From Polaribacter marinus (lineage in GTDB: Bacteria > Bacteroidota > Bacteroidia > Flavobacteriales > Flavobacteriaceae), in contig NZ_JAKQYM010000003.1 of NCBI RefSeq assembly GCF_022662535.1, forward strand, positions 248,001 to 312,000: a stretch of 64,000 nt of DNA. Reading direction: 5' to 3'. Below, piece after piece: positions 33,967 to 42,877 of this stretch. Made by a program: the position numbers and the translations under genes. The first letter of the stretch is position 1. The number at the start of each line of letters is the position of its first letter. The notes beneath the pieces were generated by a model that worked only from the letters and a program-made list of their open reading frames with translations, was not told where the DNA came from and did not search any database.

Positions 33967-34356
33967 ATGAGTGTTTTTACAAAAATAATTACAGGAGAAT
34001 TGCCAAGTTATAAAGTTGCTGAAAATGATAGTTTTATTGCTTTTTTAGATATCAATCCAAATGCAAAAGGACACACTTTAGTAGTTCCTAAAAAAGAAGA
34101 AAACAAAATTTTTGATTTGCCTAAAAATGAATATCAAGAATTAATGTCTTTCTCTTACAGAGTTGCAAAGGCTTTAGAGAAATCAGTTTCTTGCAAACGA
34201 ATCGGAATGAGTGTTGTTGGTTTAGAGGTGCCTCATGTACACGTGCATTTAATTCCTATTAATAGAATGGCCGACATGCAATTTATAGAAAAAGTAAAAT
34301 TGTCAAATGATGAATTTGTTGAATTGGCTAGAAGTATTTCTAGTAACTTTGATTAA
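33967..34356 (+). CDS. HIT-family nucleotide hydrolase
   Basis: A 129-residue histidine-triad protein. The start used is the ATG at 33967 (MSVFTKIITGELPSYKV), the usual beginning for this family; a TTG upstream would lie inside the greA terminator. The triad HVHVHL (after VGLEVP) is near residues 93-98, with the conserved FLDINPNAKGHTLVVPKK earlier. HIT enzymes hydrolyse nucleoside phosphoramidates or dinucleotide polyphosphates. Its stop codon directly abuts the start of the next small gene. Confidence 0.93.
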   Translation: MSVFTKIITGELPSYKVAENDSFIAFLDINPNAKGHTLVVPKKEENKIFDLPKNEYQELMSFSYRVAKALEKSVSCKRIGMSVVGLEVPHVHVHLIPINRMADMQFIEKVKLSNDEFVELARSISSNFD

Positions 34357-34545
34357 ATGAAAGATTGGGTTAAAAATGGTTTTGGTTGGGCTGTTTGGAT
34401 GTTTGTAATGATGACATTTTTTTGGCCGTTAATTACTGGCGAGAAAATTACCTTAAAAAGTGTATTAATAGGTGCTGTTTTTTGGTCTTTTATAGGGATT
34501 GCAATGGGGTATATTATGACAAAATTTGTAAATAAAAAAAACTAA
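34357..34545 (+). CDS. Small two-helix membrane protein (62 aa)
   Basis: Sixty-two residues with two predicted membrane helices (about 8-28 and 36-56; WAVWMFVMMTFFWPLI and LIGAVFWSFIGIAMGYIM), a short loop containing Thr-Gly-Glu-Lys, and a basic C-terminus. The ATG follows the HIT stop with no gap, so the two are translated together. Its stop overlaps by 3 bases the stop of the convergent histidine kinase gene. No family recognised, but the coupling and membrane pattern support a real gene. Confidence 0.7.
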   Translation: MKDWVKNGFGWAVWMFVMMTFFWPLITGEKITLKSVLIGAVFWSFIGIAMGYIMTKFVNKKN

Positions 34546-35693
34546 AATTTATTTAACAAAATTTCAAAAGTAGTTCCTTTTCCAATTTCAGATTTTTGTA
34601 CAAATATTTTACCTTTATGGTAATCTTCAACAATACGTTTAGAAAGTGATAAGCCTAACCCCCAACCACGTTTTTTTGTAGTAAAACCGGGTTTAAATAT
34701 TTGCTTAAATAATTTTTTAGGCATTCCTTTTCCTGTATCAGAAACTGTAATTTTTACTTTTTTAGAACTGTTTTCTATTTTTAATAGCAATTCGCCTTTA
34801 CCAAGCATTGCATCAATAGCATTTTTAATCAAATTTTCTATAACCCAACCAAATAATTCGGTATTTAAATTTGTAAATATTTCATCATCAGAAGAAGTAA
34901 AAAAGAAAGAAATTTGTTTAGAACTTCTAGATTCTAAATAATCGAAAGCTTGTTTTGTAATGATAACAACATTTTGTTTTTTCAATTCTGGTGTAGAGCC
35001 AATTTTAGAAAACCGATTGGCAATTGTATTTAGTCTACTGACATCTTTTTCAATTTCTTCTACATATTTATCATCAATTTTTTCCATTTTTAAAATGGCA
35101 ATCCATCCCAATAAAGAAGACAGCGGTGTGCCAATTTGATGTGCAGTTTCCTTTGCCATTCCGGTCCAAAGTTTATTAGTTTCGGCAGCTTTATTAGAAC
35201 TGTAAAAAAGATAAATTACTGTTAGAAAAAGAAATAATATTAAAATTAATGCTAACGGATAATAAGTTAATCTATTTAATAAATCAGAATTTCGATAATA
35301 AATCAGCTTTTTATTTTTCCCTTTATAACTAATCTCTATAGGCTTATTTTCTGCTTGCATTTTCACTAGTTGATCTTTTACATACTTTGGGCTTAAAGAT
35401 TTAATAGGGTCTAAATTTTGAAACGATTCTATTTTACCATTTTCATCAACTAAAATTGAAGGAATATTATTGTTGGTTTCAATTATTTTTAAAGGCAAAT
35501 CTACATTGGCATCTAAATCGGTATTCGTTGCTAATTCTTTCTGTGCCGCGGCTAAAATTTCCATTTTAACACGTTCTTCGTGTTTAAATTTTTGAAAGAA
35601 AATATAGGTGTTCCAAAGAATTAAGGAAACAATTATAAACGATACTAAAATAGCAATTCGTTTAAATAGAAGAGTGTTATTTGTAAAATTCAT
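34542..35693 (-). CDS. Membrane-bound sensor histidine kinase
   Basis: About 383 residues from the ATG at 35693 (an ATG 12 codons upstream at 35729 is possible). Order: membrane helix 1 (about 10-30), periplasmic sensor loop (about 35-150), helix 2 (about 155-175), HisKA with the phospho-acceptor in AKETAHQIGTPLSSLLGW, then HATPase with N box NLIKNAIDAM, G1 box DTGKGMPKKLF and G2 box RGWGLGLSLSKRI. The domain order suggests an ordinary two-helix sensor kinase. No response regulator is adjacent, so it is an orphan in this window; signal unknown. Confidence 0.9.
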   Translation of the reverse strand: MNFTNNTLLFKRIAILVSFIIVSLILWNTYIFFQKFKHEERVKMEILAAAQKELATNTDLDANVDLPLKIIETNNNIPSILVDENGKIESFQNLDPIKSLSPKYVKDQLVKMQAENKPIEISYKGKNKKLIYYRNSDLLNRLTYYPLALILILFLFLTVIYLFYSSNKAAETNKLWTGMAKETAHQIGTPLSSLLGWIAILKMEKIDDKYVEEIEKDVSRLNTIANRFSKIGSTPELKKQNVVIITKQAFDYLESRSSKQISFFFTSSDDEIFTNLNTELFGWVIENLIKNAIDAMLGKGELLLKIENSSKKVKITVSDTGKGMPKKLFKQIFKPGFTTKKRGWGLGLSLSKRIVEDYHKGKIFVQKSEIGKGTTFEILLNKF

Positions 35694-35772
35694 TAAAACA
35701 AATATAAAGGTTTCCTTTGTATAACTCATTTCAAGATTTGATAGTATCTTTACAACACTAAATTTTTTCAGT

Positions 35773-36633
35773 ATGCTTTCTATAGATCCAAAAGAAATAC
35801 CAACATCAAAATTACATGGTTATTTATTAGGGGCAGTTGCACCAAGGCCAATTGCTTTTGCTAGTACAATTGATGAAAATGGAAATCCAAATTTATCTCC
35901 TTTTAGTTTTTTTAATGTATTTGGTGCAAATCCGCCAATTTTAATTTTTTCTCCAGCAAGAAGAGTTAGAGGAAATACAACAAAACACACTTTAGAAAAT
36001 GTTTTGGCAACGAAAGAAGTGGTGATTAATATGGTAAATTATGATATCGTTCAGCAAATGTCTTTGAGTAGTACAGAATACCCTAAAGGAGTAAATGAGT
36101 TTGAAAAAGTAGGGTTTACCATGCTGAAATCAGATATAATAAAACCGTTTAGAGTTGCAGAATCTCCTGTACAGTTTGAATGTAAAGTAAATGATGTTAT
36201 TTTTACTGGAAGTGAAGGAGGAGCAGGGAATTTAATAATTTGTGAAGTTGTAAAGATTCATATTTCTAAAGATGTTTTAGATGAAAACGGTGCAATAGAT
36301 CAACATAAAATAGATTTGGTTGCTAGAGCAGGAGGGAGTTATTATTCTAGAGCAAGAGATGGTTTTTTCGAAATTCCGAAACCTGTATCAACTTTAGGAA
36401 TTGGAGTAGATGCAATTCCGGTTAAAATTAGAAACAGTAATGTTTTAACAGGAAATAATTTAGGGATGTTAGGAAACGTAGAACAACTGCCAACAGCAGA
36501 AACTGTTAATAACTTTGCAAAAGAACATCCACATTTTATTGGGTTAGAAACCACAAAAAAACATACATTTGCTCAAGATTTTTTAAATAAGAATGATGTA
36601 GAAAGTGCTTGGAAAGTGCTTTTAATTAAATAG
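35773..36633 (+). CDS. Flavin reductase-like FMN-binding split-barrel protein
   Basis: A 286-residue protein of the flavin reductase-like family (FMN-binding split barrel). The N-terminal part, KLHGYLLGAVAPRPIAFASTIDENGNPNLSPFSFFNVF, is the FMN-binding region, and GNTTKHTLENVLATKEVVINMV follows. Members use NAD(P)H to reduce FMN or act as oxidoreductases on unknown substrates; this longer type (about 290 residues) is of unassigned substrate. Divergent from the histidine kinase and 14 bp ahead of the DUF3127 gene. Confidence 0.85.
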   Translation: MLSIDPKEIPTSKLHGYLLGAVAPRPIAFASTIDENGNPNLSPFSFFNVFGANPPILIFSPARRVRGNTTKHTLENVLATKEVVINMVNYDIVQQMSLSSTEYPKGVNEFEKVGFTMLKSDIIKPFRVAESPVQFECKVNDVIFTGSEGGAGNLIICEVVKIHISKDVLDENGAIDQHKIDLVARAGGSYYSRARDGFFEIPKPVSTLGIGVDAIPVKIRNSNVLTGNNLGMLGNVEQLPTAETVNNFAKEHPHFIGLETTKKHTFAQDFLNKNDVESAWKVLLIK

Positions 36634-36647
36634 TTAAGATTTATATT

Positions 36648-37019
36648 ATGGAAGTTATAGGTAAAATTAAATTAATAGGAGAGGTTCAAACTTTTGGATC
36701 TAACGGATTTAGAAAAAGAGAATTAGTAGTTACTACAGATGAGCAATACCCACAAATGATTATGGTGGAATTTGTACAAGATAAATGTGATTTATTAAAC
36801 AACTATTCAGTTGGTCAAGATGTAAAAGTATCTATCAATTTAAGAGGAAGAGAGTGGATTAATCCACAAGGAGAAGCAAAATATTTTAACTCAATTCAAG
36901 GATGGAGAATAGAAAGTTTAGCGCAATCTGCTCCAAATCAAGGAAATTTACCTCCTGTAGATCAATTTCAACCAGCGTCAAATGTTTCTGATGCAGAACC
37001 AGATGATTTACCATTTTAA
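36648..37019 (+). CDS. DUF3127 protein (OB-fold, SSB-like acidic tail)
   Basis: A 123-residue Bacteroidetes protein of family DUF3127. The core (about 1-85) begins MEVIGKIKLIGEVQTFGSNGFRKRELVV and has the alternating beta pattern of an OB fold; the tail is Gln/Pro-rich and ends DAEPDDLPF. A terminal D-D-x-P-F is the hallmark by which single-stranded DNA-binding proteins (SSB) recruit partners. A nucleic-acid-linked role is suggested but unproven. Probably co-transcribed with the flavin reductase-like gene and followed by a strong hairpin. Confidence 0.85.
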   Translation: MEVIGKIKLIGEVQTFGSNGFRKRELVVTTDEQYPQMIMVEFVQDKCDLLNNYSVGQDVKVSINLRGREWINPQGEAKYFNSIQGWRIESLAQSAPNQGNLPPVDQFQPASNVSDAEPDDLPF

Positions 37020-37046
37020 GAAATAGATATTTCTAAAACAGATTAT

Positions 37047-37080
37047 AAAAAAGAGAGTTCATATTGAACTCTCTTTTTTT
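37047..37080. terminator. Bidirectional terminator between DUF3127 and DUF1456 genes
   Basis: Perfect 14-bp stem AAAAAAGAGAGTTC (37047-37060) / GAACTCTCTTTTTT (37066-37079), loop ATATT, ending in T7. A-run and T-run flank it, so it can serve both convergent genes. Confidence 0.85.
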
Positions 37081-37093
37081 ATGACACTAATTT

Positions 37094-37342
37094 TTATTTC
37101 TTTTTATCTTCTTTTTTTGGCATTGGTCCACGCAGATGTATAACCAATCCATTTAAAAAGTTACGTAAAATTTGGTCTTGGCATTCTACATATTTTGGAT
37201 GATCTTCACTCCTAAATAAAGCTCCTAATTCTGCTTTGCTTACTTTAAAATCTACCAAAGCACAAATTTCTACAATATCTGTGTCGCGTAATTTATGAGC
37301 TACACGTAATTTCTTTAAAATGTCGTTGTTTGTTAATCCCAT
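37094..37342 (-). CDS. DUF1456 (YehS-like) protein, single-repeat form
   Basis: Eighty-two residues of the DUF1456/YehS family (GLTNNDILKKLRVAHKLRDTDIVEICALVDFKVSKAELGALFR...). Homologues in proteobacteria are about 150-160 residues and contain two copies of this helical unit; here one unit plus a short lysine-rich tail remains. Since the reading frame is clean and starts with ATG, it appears to be a genuine short form rather than a broken gene. Role unknown. Nineteen bases separate it from the upstream membrane-protein gene. Confidence 0.82.
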   Translation of the reverse strand: MGLTNNDILKKLRVAHKLRDTDIVEICALVDFKVSKAELGALFRSEDHPKYVECQDQILRNFLNGLVIHLRGPMPKKEDKKK

Positions 37343-37361
37343 AGAACAAATATAATTATTT

Positions 37362-37985
37362 TTAATCTACTACTTGAAAAATTGCCCAAGCATATATTGC
37401 AAATCTAGCAAAACGAAATAAACCAAAAACTACCACTTTTTTAAACGGATATTTTATCATTCCTGCCGCAACACAAGCAATAGAAAAAGGTAAAGGTAGT
37501 AATGCTCCAACTAAAATTAAAATACCACCCCATTTACGAGTGTTTTTTAAGTTTTTTGCCATTTTTACCTCTAAATATTCTTTAACCGATTTTATCTTTA
37601 ATGCAGTTTTTCCAATAAAATAAGAAATCAAACCACCTGCATAAGATAACGTTGCTAAGATTGATAAGTTTAAAATGGGTTCTGCTGTTTTTTTTGTCCA
37701 AGCAATAAACATTTCTGGCGGAATTAATCCTAGTAAAGTTTCAGAAATAAAGAAAGTTGTTAAAACGGCAAACCTAGAAAAAGTTTCTGTAAAATGATGT
37801 AAACCATCATTAATATTATAGACATATCTATTAAATAAAATTAAACCTATAACAACAGCAACAATTGGCCAGAATGCTTTTTTTAAACTTTCCCATATAA
37901 ACATGTAGAATCCTGTTCTATGATAGTAACTGTGCATTAACTTAGCTCTATGTGTTTTTGTTTTTTTTCTTTTTTTCTTTGCCAT
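37362..37985 (-). CDS. VTT/YqaA-like membrane protein
   Basis: A 207-residue inner-membrane protein with a very basic N-terminus (MAKKKRKKTKTHRAK) and about five hydrophobic helices. The pattern GLIPPEMFIAW...LATLSYAGGLISYFIGK...GGILILVGALLPLPFSIACVAAGM resembles the VTT (DedA/SNARE-associated) fold, in the YqaA-type subgroup. Such proteins are linked to membrane homeostasis and lipid scrambling. The precise role is unknown. Same direction as the DUF1456 gene. Confidence 0.75.
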   Translation of the reverse strand: MAKKKRKKTKTHRAKLMHSYYHRTGFYMFIWESLKKAFWPIVAVVIGLILFNRYVYNINDGLHHFTETFSRFAVLTTFFISETLLGLIPPEMFIAWTKKTAEPILNLSILATLSYAGGLISYFIGKTALKIKSVKEYLEVKMAKNLKNTRKWGGILILVGALLPLPFSIACVAAGMIKYPFKKVVVFGLFRFARFAIYAWAIFQVVD

Positions 37986-38110
37986 TTTTAGACTGTTAGT
38001 TTTCTTTAAAAGAGTTTACAAAAATAAGGACTTAATTTTTATAAAAGGAAACAATAATTTAGATTCCTGTTTTTTTATGAATTCCGTAATTTAGCAACAA
38101 AGAAAATAGA

Positions 38111-38737
38111 ATGATTTGGCTTACAGATAAAATAGAATTTCCATCTTACAAACTTACTACAGATGATGGTGTTATTGCCTTGGGAGGAGATTTATCTGTA
38201 GAACGATTAATCTTTGCTTATAAGAATGGAATTTTTCCATGGTTTTCTAAAGGAGATCCTATTGTTTGGTATTGTCCGCATGAAAGGATGGTGCTGTTTC
38301 CTAGTGATATTAAAGTCTCTAAATCAATGCGAAAAATCATCAATAAAAAGGAGTTTACAATTACAGAAAATAACGCATTCGAAGAGGTTATTTATAATTG
38401 TAAAAATATTGATAGAAAAGATGGTTTTGGAACTTGGATCACAGATGATATGGAAGAAGCGTATATCAATCTATATGAAAAAGGAGTTGCTAAATCTATT
38501 GAGATTTGGTTAAATAAGGAGCTAGTTGGCGGTTTGTATGGATTGGAGATAAACAATGTTTTTTGCGGAGAAAGTATGTTCAGCAAAGTTTCTAATGCGT
38601 CTAAATTGGCTTTTATTTATTTAGCAAAGAGTAAAGAATATAAATTGATTGATTGTCAAATTTATAATGAACATTTGGCAAGTTTAGGTGCTAAAGAAAT
38701 TTCTCGAGAGGAATTTTTAATAATCTTAAAACAATAG
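38111..38737 (+). CDS. aat: Leucyl/phenylalanyl-tRNA-protein transferase
   Basis: Aat transfers Leu or Phe from charged tRNA to proteins with N-terminal Arg or Lys, marking them for ClpS/ClpAP (N-degron pathway). At 208 residues it is of normal size. Motifs: GVIALGGDLSVERLIFAYKNGIFPWF, WYCPHERMVLFP, GFGTWITDDMEEAY, and GGLYGLEINNVFCGESMFSK, all specific to the family. It stands alone, convergent with mscL. Confidence 0.96.
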   Translation: MIWLTDKIEFPSYKLTTDDGVIALGGDLSVERLIFAYKNGIFPWFSKGDPIVWYCPHERMVLFPSDIKVSKSMRKIINKKEFTITENNAFEEVIYNCKNIDRKDGFGTWITDDMEEAYINLYEKGVAKSIEIWLNKELVGGLYGLEINNVFCGESMFSKVSNASKLAFIYLAKSKEYKLIDCQIYNEHLASLGAKEISREEFLIILKQ

Positions 38738-38756
38738 GAGTTGTTTTAAAACAAAA

Positions 38757-38782
38757 AAATCCCGAGTAAATACTCGGGATTT
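38757..38782 (-). terminator. Terminator after mscL
   Basis: Perfect 12-bp stem AAATCCCGAGTA / TACTCGGGATTT with a 2-base loop. On the minus strand it is followed by an uninterrupted T-run (A-run at 38753-38759 on the plus strand). It may also slow transcription coming from aat. Confidence 0.8.
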
Positions 38783-38806
38783 AAGATAATTGTAAATATT
38801 ATAATA

Positions 38807-39217
38807 TTATTTTTTAGCTAATAAATCTCTAATTTCAGCTAATAAATCTTCTTGACTAGGTCCTTTTGGAGCTTCTGGAGCTGGTTCTTCTTTCTTTTTA
38901 GTAGCATTTACACCTTTTACAATAATAAACATTACAAATGCTACAATAATAAAATCGATAACATTAGTTAAGAAATCTCCGTATAAAACAGCAACTTCTC
39001 CGGTAATTTTACCGGCTTCGTCTGCGATACCATCTTTAACGATCCATTTTAAATCTTTTAGATCTGTGTTAAATATCAAACCTATTAATGGAGAAACAAT
39101 TCCTCCTGTAAAAGAAGTTACAACTTGTTTAAAAGCCGCACCCATAACAAAACCTACAGCAATATCTATAAGGTTTCCCTTCATTGCAAAGTCTTTAAAT
39201 TCTTTAAGCATTCCCAT
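38807..39217 (-). CDS. mscL: Large-conductance mechanosensitive channel
   Basis: MscL is a homopentameric inner-membrane emergency valve that opens when osmotic downshift stretches the membrane. It has 136 residues. The N-terminal amphipathic helix and TM1 read MLKEFKDFAMKGNLIDIAVGFVMGAAFKQVV, highly conserved; the periplasmic loop and TM2 (about 80-100) follow, and the C-terminal helix ends LLAEIRDLLAKK. A -7 box TACTTTTG lies upstream and a terminator downstream. Confidence 0.97.
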   Translation of the reverse strand: MGMLKEFKDFAMKGNLIDIAVGFVMGAAFKQVVTSFTGGIVSPLIGLIFNTDLKDLKWIVKDGIADEAGKITGEVAVLYGDFLTNVIDFIIVAFVMFIIVKGVNATKKKEEPAPEAPKGPSQEDLLAEIRDLLAKK

Positions 39218-39248
39218 TTTTCTTTATTTTTAATAATTTGTTAAGATA

Positions 39249-39256
39249 CAAAAGTA
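39249..39256 (-). promoter_or_regulatory. Candidate -7 element for mscL
   Basis: Reads TACTTTTG on the minus strand, an exact TAnnTTTG match, 32 bp ahead of the mscL ATG. No convincing -33 TTG at normal spacing. Confidence 0.45.
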
Positions 39257-39268
39257 CTAAAAATTAAT

Positions 39269-40366
39269 TCATTTTAACATTTTCTTAACACGATGTGATA
39301 TTGCGGTTAAAGTTTCGTAGGGAATTGTCTCTGCAGAATTAGAGATTTGTTTTATCATTTCTTGACTATTAAAGATAATAACTTCATCTCCTTCGTCACA
39401 ATTGATTTTTGTAATATCTACCATAATCATGTCCATGCAAACATTGCCAATAATGGGAGCTTTTTGGTTATTAATAAGTACAAAACATTTTTTATTCCCT
39501 ATTTTTCTAGACAATCCATCTGCATGACCAATAGGAATTGTAGCTGTTTTTGTTCTAGTTTTCGCAATAAAAGCTCTATTGTAGCCAACTGTTTCTCCGG
39601 GCTCTATGAAATGAATTTGAGAGATAATGGATTTTAAATTATGTGTATTTTTAAGTTGAGATGTCTCTTGTTCATCATTTCCAAAACCATATAAGCCTAT
39701 ACCAATTCTAACCATATCAAATTGTGCTTCTGGAAAATTTAAAATACCAGAAGTATTTAAAACATGCAACATTGGTTTGTAGTCTAAGTATTTATAGAAC
39801 TGTTGAGAAATATAGGCGAAATTATGTATTTGATGAAGTGTAAATTCTTGTTCTTCAGCATCTTCACTTGCGGCTAAATGAGAAAATAAAGAATGTACTT
39901 TTACATGAGTAGTTTCTTTTAGTGTACTTAATATTTGTGGAATGTCTGTATGCCAAAAACCAAGTCTATTTAAACCTGTATTAAATTTTAAATGAATTGG
40001 ATAATTCATCAATGGAATTTCATCCGCTAATTTTAAAAAGGCTTCAAAGATCTTAAAACTATATAAGTTAGGTTCTAAACGATAATCTACAATAGCTTGT
40101 AAGTTTTGTGTTAAAGGATGTAAAACAAGAATAGGAGTTTTTATTTCTGCTTTTCGTAAAGCAACACCTTCGTGTGTATAAGCAACTGCAAAATAATCTA
40201 CTCTATTTTCTAAAAATTTTGCAATTTTAACAGCATCACTTCCATAACCTTCAGCTTTTACTACCGCTAAAATTTTAGTTTCTGTTTGTAATTTTTGTTT
40301 AAAATAATTTAGATTGTGCTCTAATGCATTTCCATCAATTTCTAAAACTGTTACGTGATTATTCAT
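39269..40366 (-). CDS. alr: Alanine racemase
   Basis: PLP enzyme making D-alanine for peptidoglycan. It has 365 residues. The PLP-binding lysine is Lys37 in [17 protein letters not shown], a slight variant of the usual VKANAYGHG; GYNRAF near residue 260 holds the catalytic tyrosine, and IGHADGLSR and [13 protein letters not shown] are also conserved. Its start overlaps the end of tdk by 8 bases, so the two form an operon. Confidence 0.95.
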   Translation of the reverse strand: MNNHVTVLEIDGNALEHNLNYFKQKLQTETKILAVVKAEGYGSDAVKIAKFLENRVDYFAVAYTHEGVALRKAEIKTPILVLHPLTQNLQAIVDYRLEPNLYSFKIFEAFLKLADEIPLMNYPIHLKFNTGLNRLGFWHTDIPQILSTLKETTHVKVHSLFSHLAASEDAEEQEFTLHQIHNFAYISQQFYKYLDYKPMLHVLNTSGILNFPEAQFDMVRIGIGLYGFGNDEQETSQLKNTHNLKSIISQIHFIEPGETVGYNRAFIAKTRTKTATIPIGHADGLSRKIGNKKCFVLINNQKAPIIGNVCMDMIMVDITKINCDEGDEVIIFNSQEMIKQISNSAETIPYETLTAISHRVKKMLK

Positions 40367-40982
40367 CCGTAGAATTATCTTTTTTAGAGGTGTTCTCTTC
40401 TTGCTGTTTTCTTAGAGCTTTGTAATAAGCTGCTCTGCTTAAAGGTTCATATTCTTGCATTTCACCTAACATTACAATATTGTCGTTTTGTGCTTTTCTA
40501 AAGCTGTAATGAGCTAAATTACCTGTATGTGTACAAACCGCGTGTACCTTTGTTACATATTCTGCAGTTGCCATTAAAGCAGGCATAGGACCAAAAGGAT
40601 TCCCTTTAAAATCCATATCTAAACCAGCAACAATTACTCTAATTCCTCGATTAGCTAAATCATTGCAAACAGCCACAATTTCATCATCAAAAAATTGTGC
40701 TTCATCAATACCAACCACATCTACATCATTTGCTAACAATCTAATATTAGATGATACAGGTACTGGTGTAGAGCGAATCCTATTATCGTTATGAGAGACA
40801 ACTTCTTCATCATCATAACGTGTATCTACGGCAGGTTTAAAAATTTCTACTCGTTGTTTTGCAAATTGTGAACGTTTTAAACGTCTAATCAATTCTTCTG
40901 TTTTACCGGAAAACATAGAGCCACAAATTACTTCTATCCAACCAAATTGTTCTGTGTGATTTACTGTATTTTCAAGAAACAT
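40359..40982 (-). CDS. tdk: Thymidine kinase
   Basis: Type II thymidine kinase (207 residues) for deoxythymidine salvage. Walker [16 protein letters not shown] (about 21-35); Walker B-like [12 protein letters not shown] with the catalytic Glu; lasso and zinc region [18 protein letters not shown], in which part of the usual cysteine set is absent. Conserved [15 protein letters not shown]. First gene of the tdk-alr unit. Confidence 0.96.
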   Translation of the reverse strand: MFLENTVNHTEQFGWIEVICGSMFSGKTEELIRRLKRSQFAKQRVEIFKPAVDTRYDDEEVVSHNDNRIRSTPVPVSSNIRLLANDVDVVGIDEAQFFDDEIVAVCNDLANRGIRVIVAGLDMDFKGNPFGPMPALMATAEYVTKVHAVCTHTGNLAHYSFRKAQNDNIVMLGEMQEYEPLSRAAYYKALRKQQEENTSKKDNSTDE

Positions 40983-41082
40983 TTTGTAATTTTAAGCGTT
41001 ATATTTTGTAATTTTACGTTACTTTGAGTTTCAACAAATTTATGAATATTTACGAGTAAAAAATAACTTCAATTAACAACTT

Positions 41083-41862
41083 ATGCACAAAAAATTAGAA
41101 ACCGATTTAATGAGTTTAGCACACAGTGTTTTACAGATGAAAAATAAAGAGGATGTGTTTGCTTTAAAAGAAAAGTCGAAAGAGATTTATGAAAAACTAT
41201 CTGTTTTAGCATTTGTTGAAGAATACGTAAATACAACTCCAAACTTAGAAGAAACAAAAGATGAACTGACTTTAAAAATAGAAAAAGCTTTTGAAGTAAA
41301 GAAAACTATTGTAGCACCAGTAATTATAGAAAATGAATTGATTGAGGAAAATGAAGAAGAACCTCAAATAGAGGAGGAGCTAAATGAGGATGCTGAAGTT
41401 GTTGTTAATAAAACGGAAACTCAAGAAGAAAACGTTATAGAGCAACCTTTTGACGAATTAGAACAACTTATTTTTTCTGAAAACCCTAGTGCAACCAATT
41501 TTAAAGATGATGTTAAAGATGTTGGAGAACGAAAAACGTTGTCTTTAGAAGAAGAATTACAAGACACAATTCCTGTAGATATTATGGCAGATTTGTTTGA
41601 AAATGCACAGCCAAAATCTTTAAACGACAAACTTTCTACAAATATTCAAATTGGTTTAAATGATAGAATTGTTTTTGTTAAAAACTTATTTGATGGAAGT
41701 CAAGAAGATTTTAACAGAGTAGTTTCTCAACTTAATACTTTTAAAACAGAAAAAGAAGCAAAGAAGTTTATCAATAAAATGGTAAAGCCAGATTATAATT
41801 GGACAGAACATGAAGAATTGGAAATGCGATTTATAGAAATTATAGAACGCAGATTTGCTTAA
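41083..41862 (+). CDS. Conserved hypothetical protein with acidic linker
   Basis: A 259-residue cytoplasmic protein. Residues 1-70 are helical (MHKKLETDLMSLAHSVLQMKNKEDVFAL); residues about 85-130 are a very acidic Glu-rich linker (IEENEEEPQIEEELNEDAE); residues 180-259 form a second conserved-looking helical domain (SLNDKLSTNIQIGLNDRIVFVKNLFDGS...FIEIIERRFA). No motif for catalysis. The shape suggests an adaptor. Its stop overlaps the convergent GT9 gene's stop by 4 bases. Confidence 0.78.
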   Translation: MHKKLETDLMSLAHSVLQMKNKEDVFALKEKSKEIYEKLSVLAFVEEYVNTTPNLEETKDELTLKIEKAFEVKKTIVAPVIIENELIEENEEEPQIEEELNEDAEVVVNKTETQEENVIEQPFDELEQLIFSENPSATNFKDDVKDVGERKTLSLEEELQDTIPVDIMADLFENAQPKSLNDKLSTNIQIGLNDRIVFVKNLFDGSQEDFNRVVSQLNTFKTEKEAKKFINKMVKPDYNWTEHEELEMRFIEIIERRFA

Positions 41863-42869
41863 AGAATACTTTTTACTTTTTCTATAATTTGTTCAGGAGC
41901 GATACTTTCTGAACAATTTAAATAATCTTCCGGATATTTATTACCATAAATGGACGTTGGTATTTTAGGGTATTGATCTGCATCAGCTAACATTGCATAA
42001 TCTGTTGGTTGATGAAAAGGGGCAAAACCAGCAAACGGATGCGTTACTCCCCAAATAGTAATTACTTTTATACCATACATTGCTGCCAAATGGGCGTTAC
42101 CAGAATCCATAGAGATCATACAATCTAAATTAGAAATCGTATTTAATTCTTCTGTAAAACTTAATTTTCCTGCAGCTAAATAAATGTTTTGGTTTGTTTG
42201 TAGTGTTTCTAATTGTATAACATCACTTTTACCACCAAACAACAATATGGTATAGTCTTTAGAAAGTTGTTCTACAACAATTTTCATTTGATCTAAAGGA
42301 TACATTTTACTTTTATGAGCAGCAAAAGGCGCAATTCCTATTGTTTTGTGTGCCGAAGTAATAAGGTTTTTAAAAGCAGTCGGAATTGGTTTTTTTTCTA
42401 AAAAAACAGGCGTAGATAAATCAATCGTAAAACCTAGTTTTCTAAAAACATCAGCATAACGTTCGTGCGAAGTTTTTAGCTGTTTAAAGTTTTTTTTAGA
42501 AATTAACTCTTTTTTTTCTTTTCTACCTTTATCAATCTGAATGCATTTTTTGTTGAAGAACAATAATTTTAAAACATTGCTTCTTAAAACATTGTGTATA
42601 TCTGCAATTGCAGTAAATTGAAGTGGTTTTAATTCTTTGTATAACTTAAATAAGCCTAAAAAACCTTTGTGTTTTCCTTTTTTATCAACCGGATAAACAG
42701 TAATATTTTTAAAATCTTTAAAGATAGGAGCAAAAAAAAGTTGCGTTAAAATAGTAATTCTAACATTTTTGTTTTGTTTGAACAAAGCCTCTAAAACGGG
42801 TACTAAAATAGCAACGTCTCCCATTGCTGAAAGACGAATCACTAAAATATTTTGCTCAGAGTTAGACAA
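41859..42869 (-). CDS. Glycosyltransferase family 9 (heptosyltransferase-like)
   Basis: A 336-residue GT9 family protein related to the ADP-heptose:LPS heptosyltransferases that build the LPS inner core on the cytoplasmic face of the inner membrane. Visible: N-terminal NILVIRLSAMGDVAILVPVLEAL, the central KTIGIAPFAAHKSKMYPLDQM, and donor-site LDCMISMDSGNAHLAAMYGIKVITIWGVTHPFAGFAPF. No ATG precedes the first motif; the start is TTG at 42869, 8 bases after the DUF4254 stop, so translation is coupled to that gene. Confidence 0.9.
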   Translation of the reverse strand: MSNSEQNILVIRLSAMGDVAILVPVLEALFKQNKNVRITILTQLFFAPIFKDFKNITVYPVDKKGKHKGFLGLFKLYKELKPLQFTAIADIHNVLRSNVLKLLFFNKKCIQIDKGRKEKKELISKKNFKQLKTSHERYADVFRKLGFTIDLSTPVFLEKKPIPTAFKNLITSAHKTIGIAPFAAHKSKMYPLDQMKIVVEQLSKDYTILLFGGKSDVIQLETLQTNQNIYLAAGKLSFTEELNTISNLDCMISMDSGNAHLAAMYGIKVITIWGVTHPFAGFAPFHQPTDYAMLADADQYPKIPTSIYGNKYPEDYLNCSESIAPEQIIEKVKSIL

Positions 42870-42877
42870 GAAAGATA

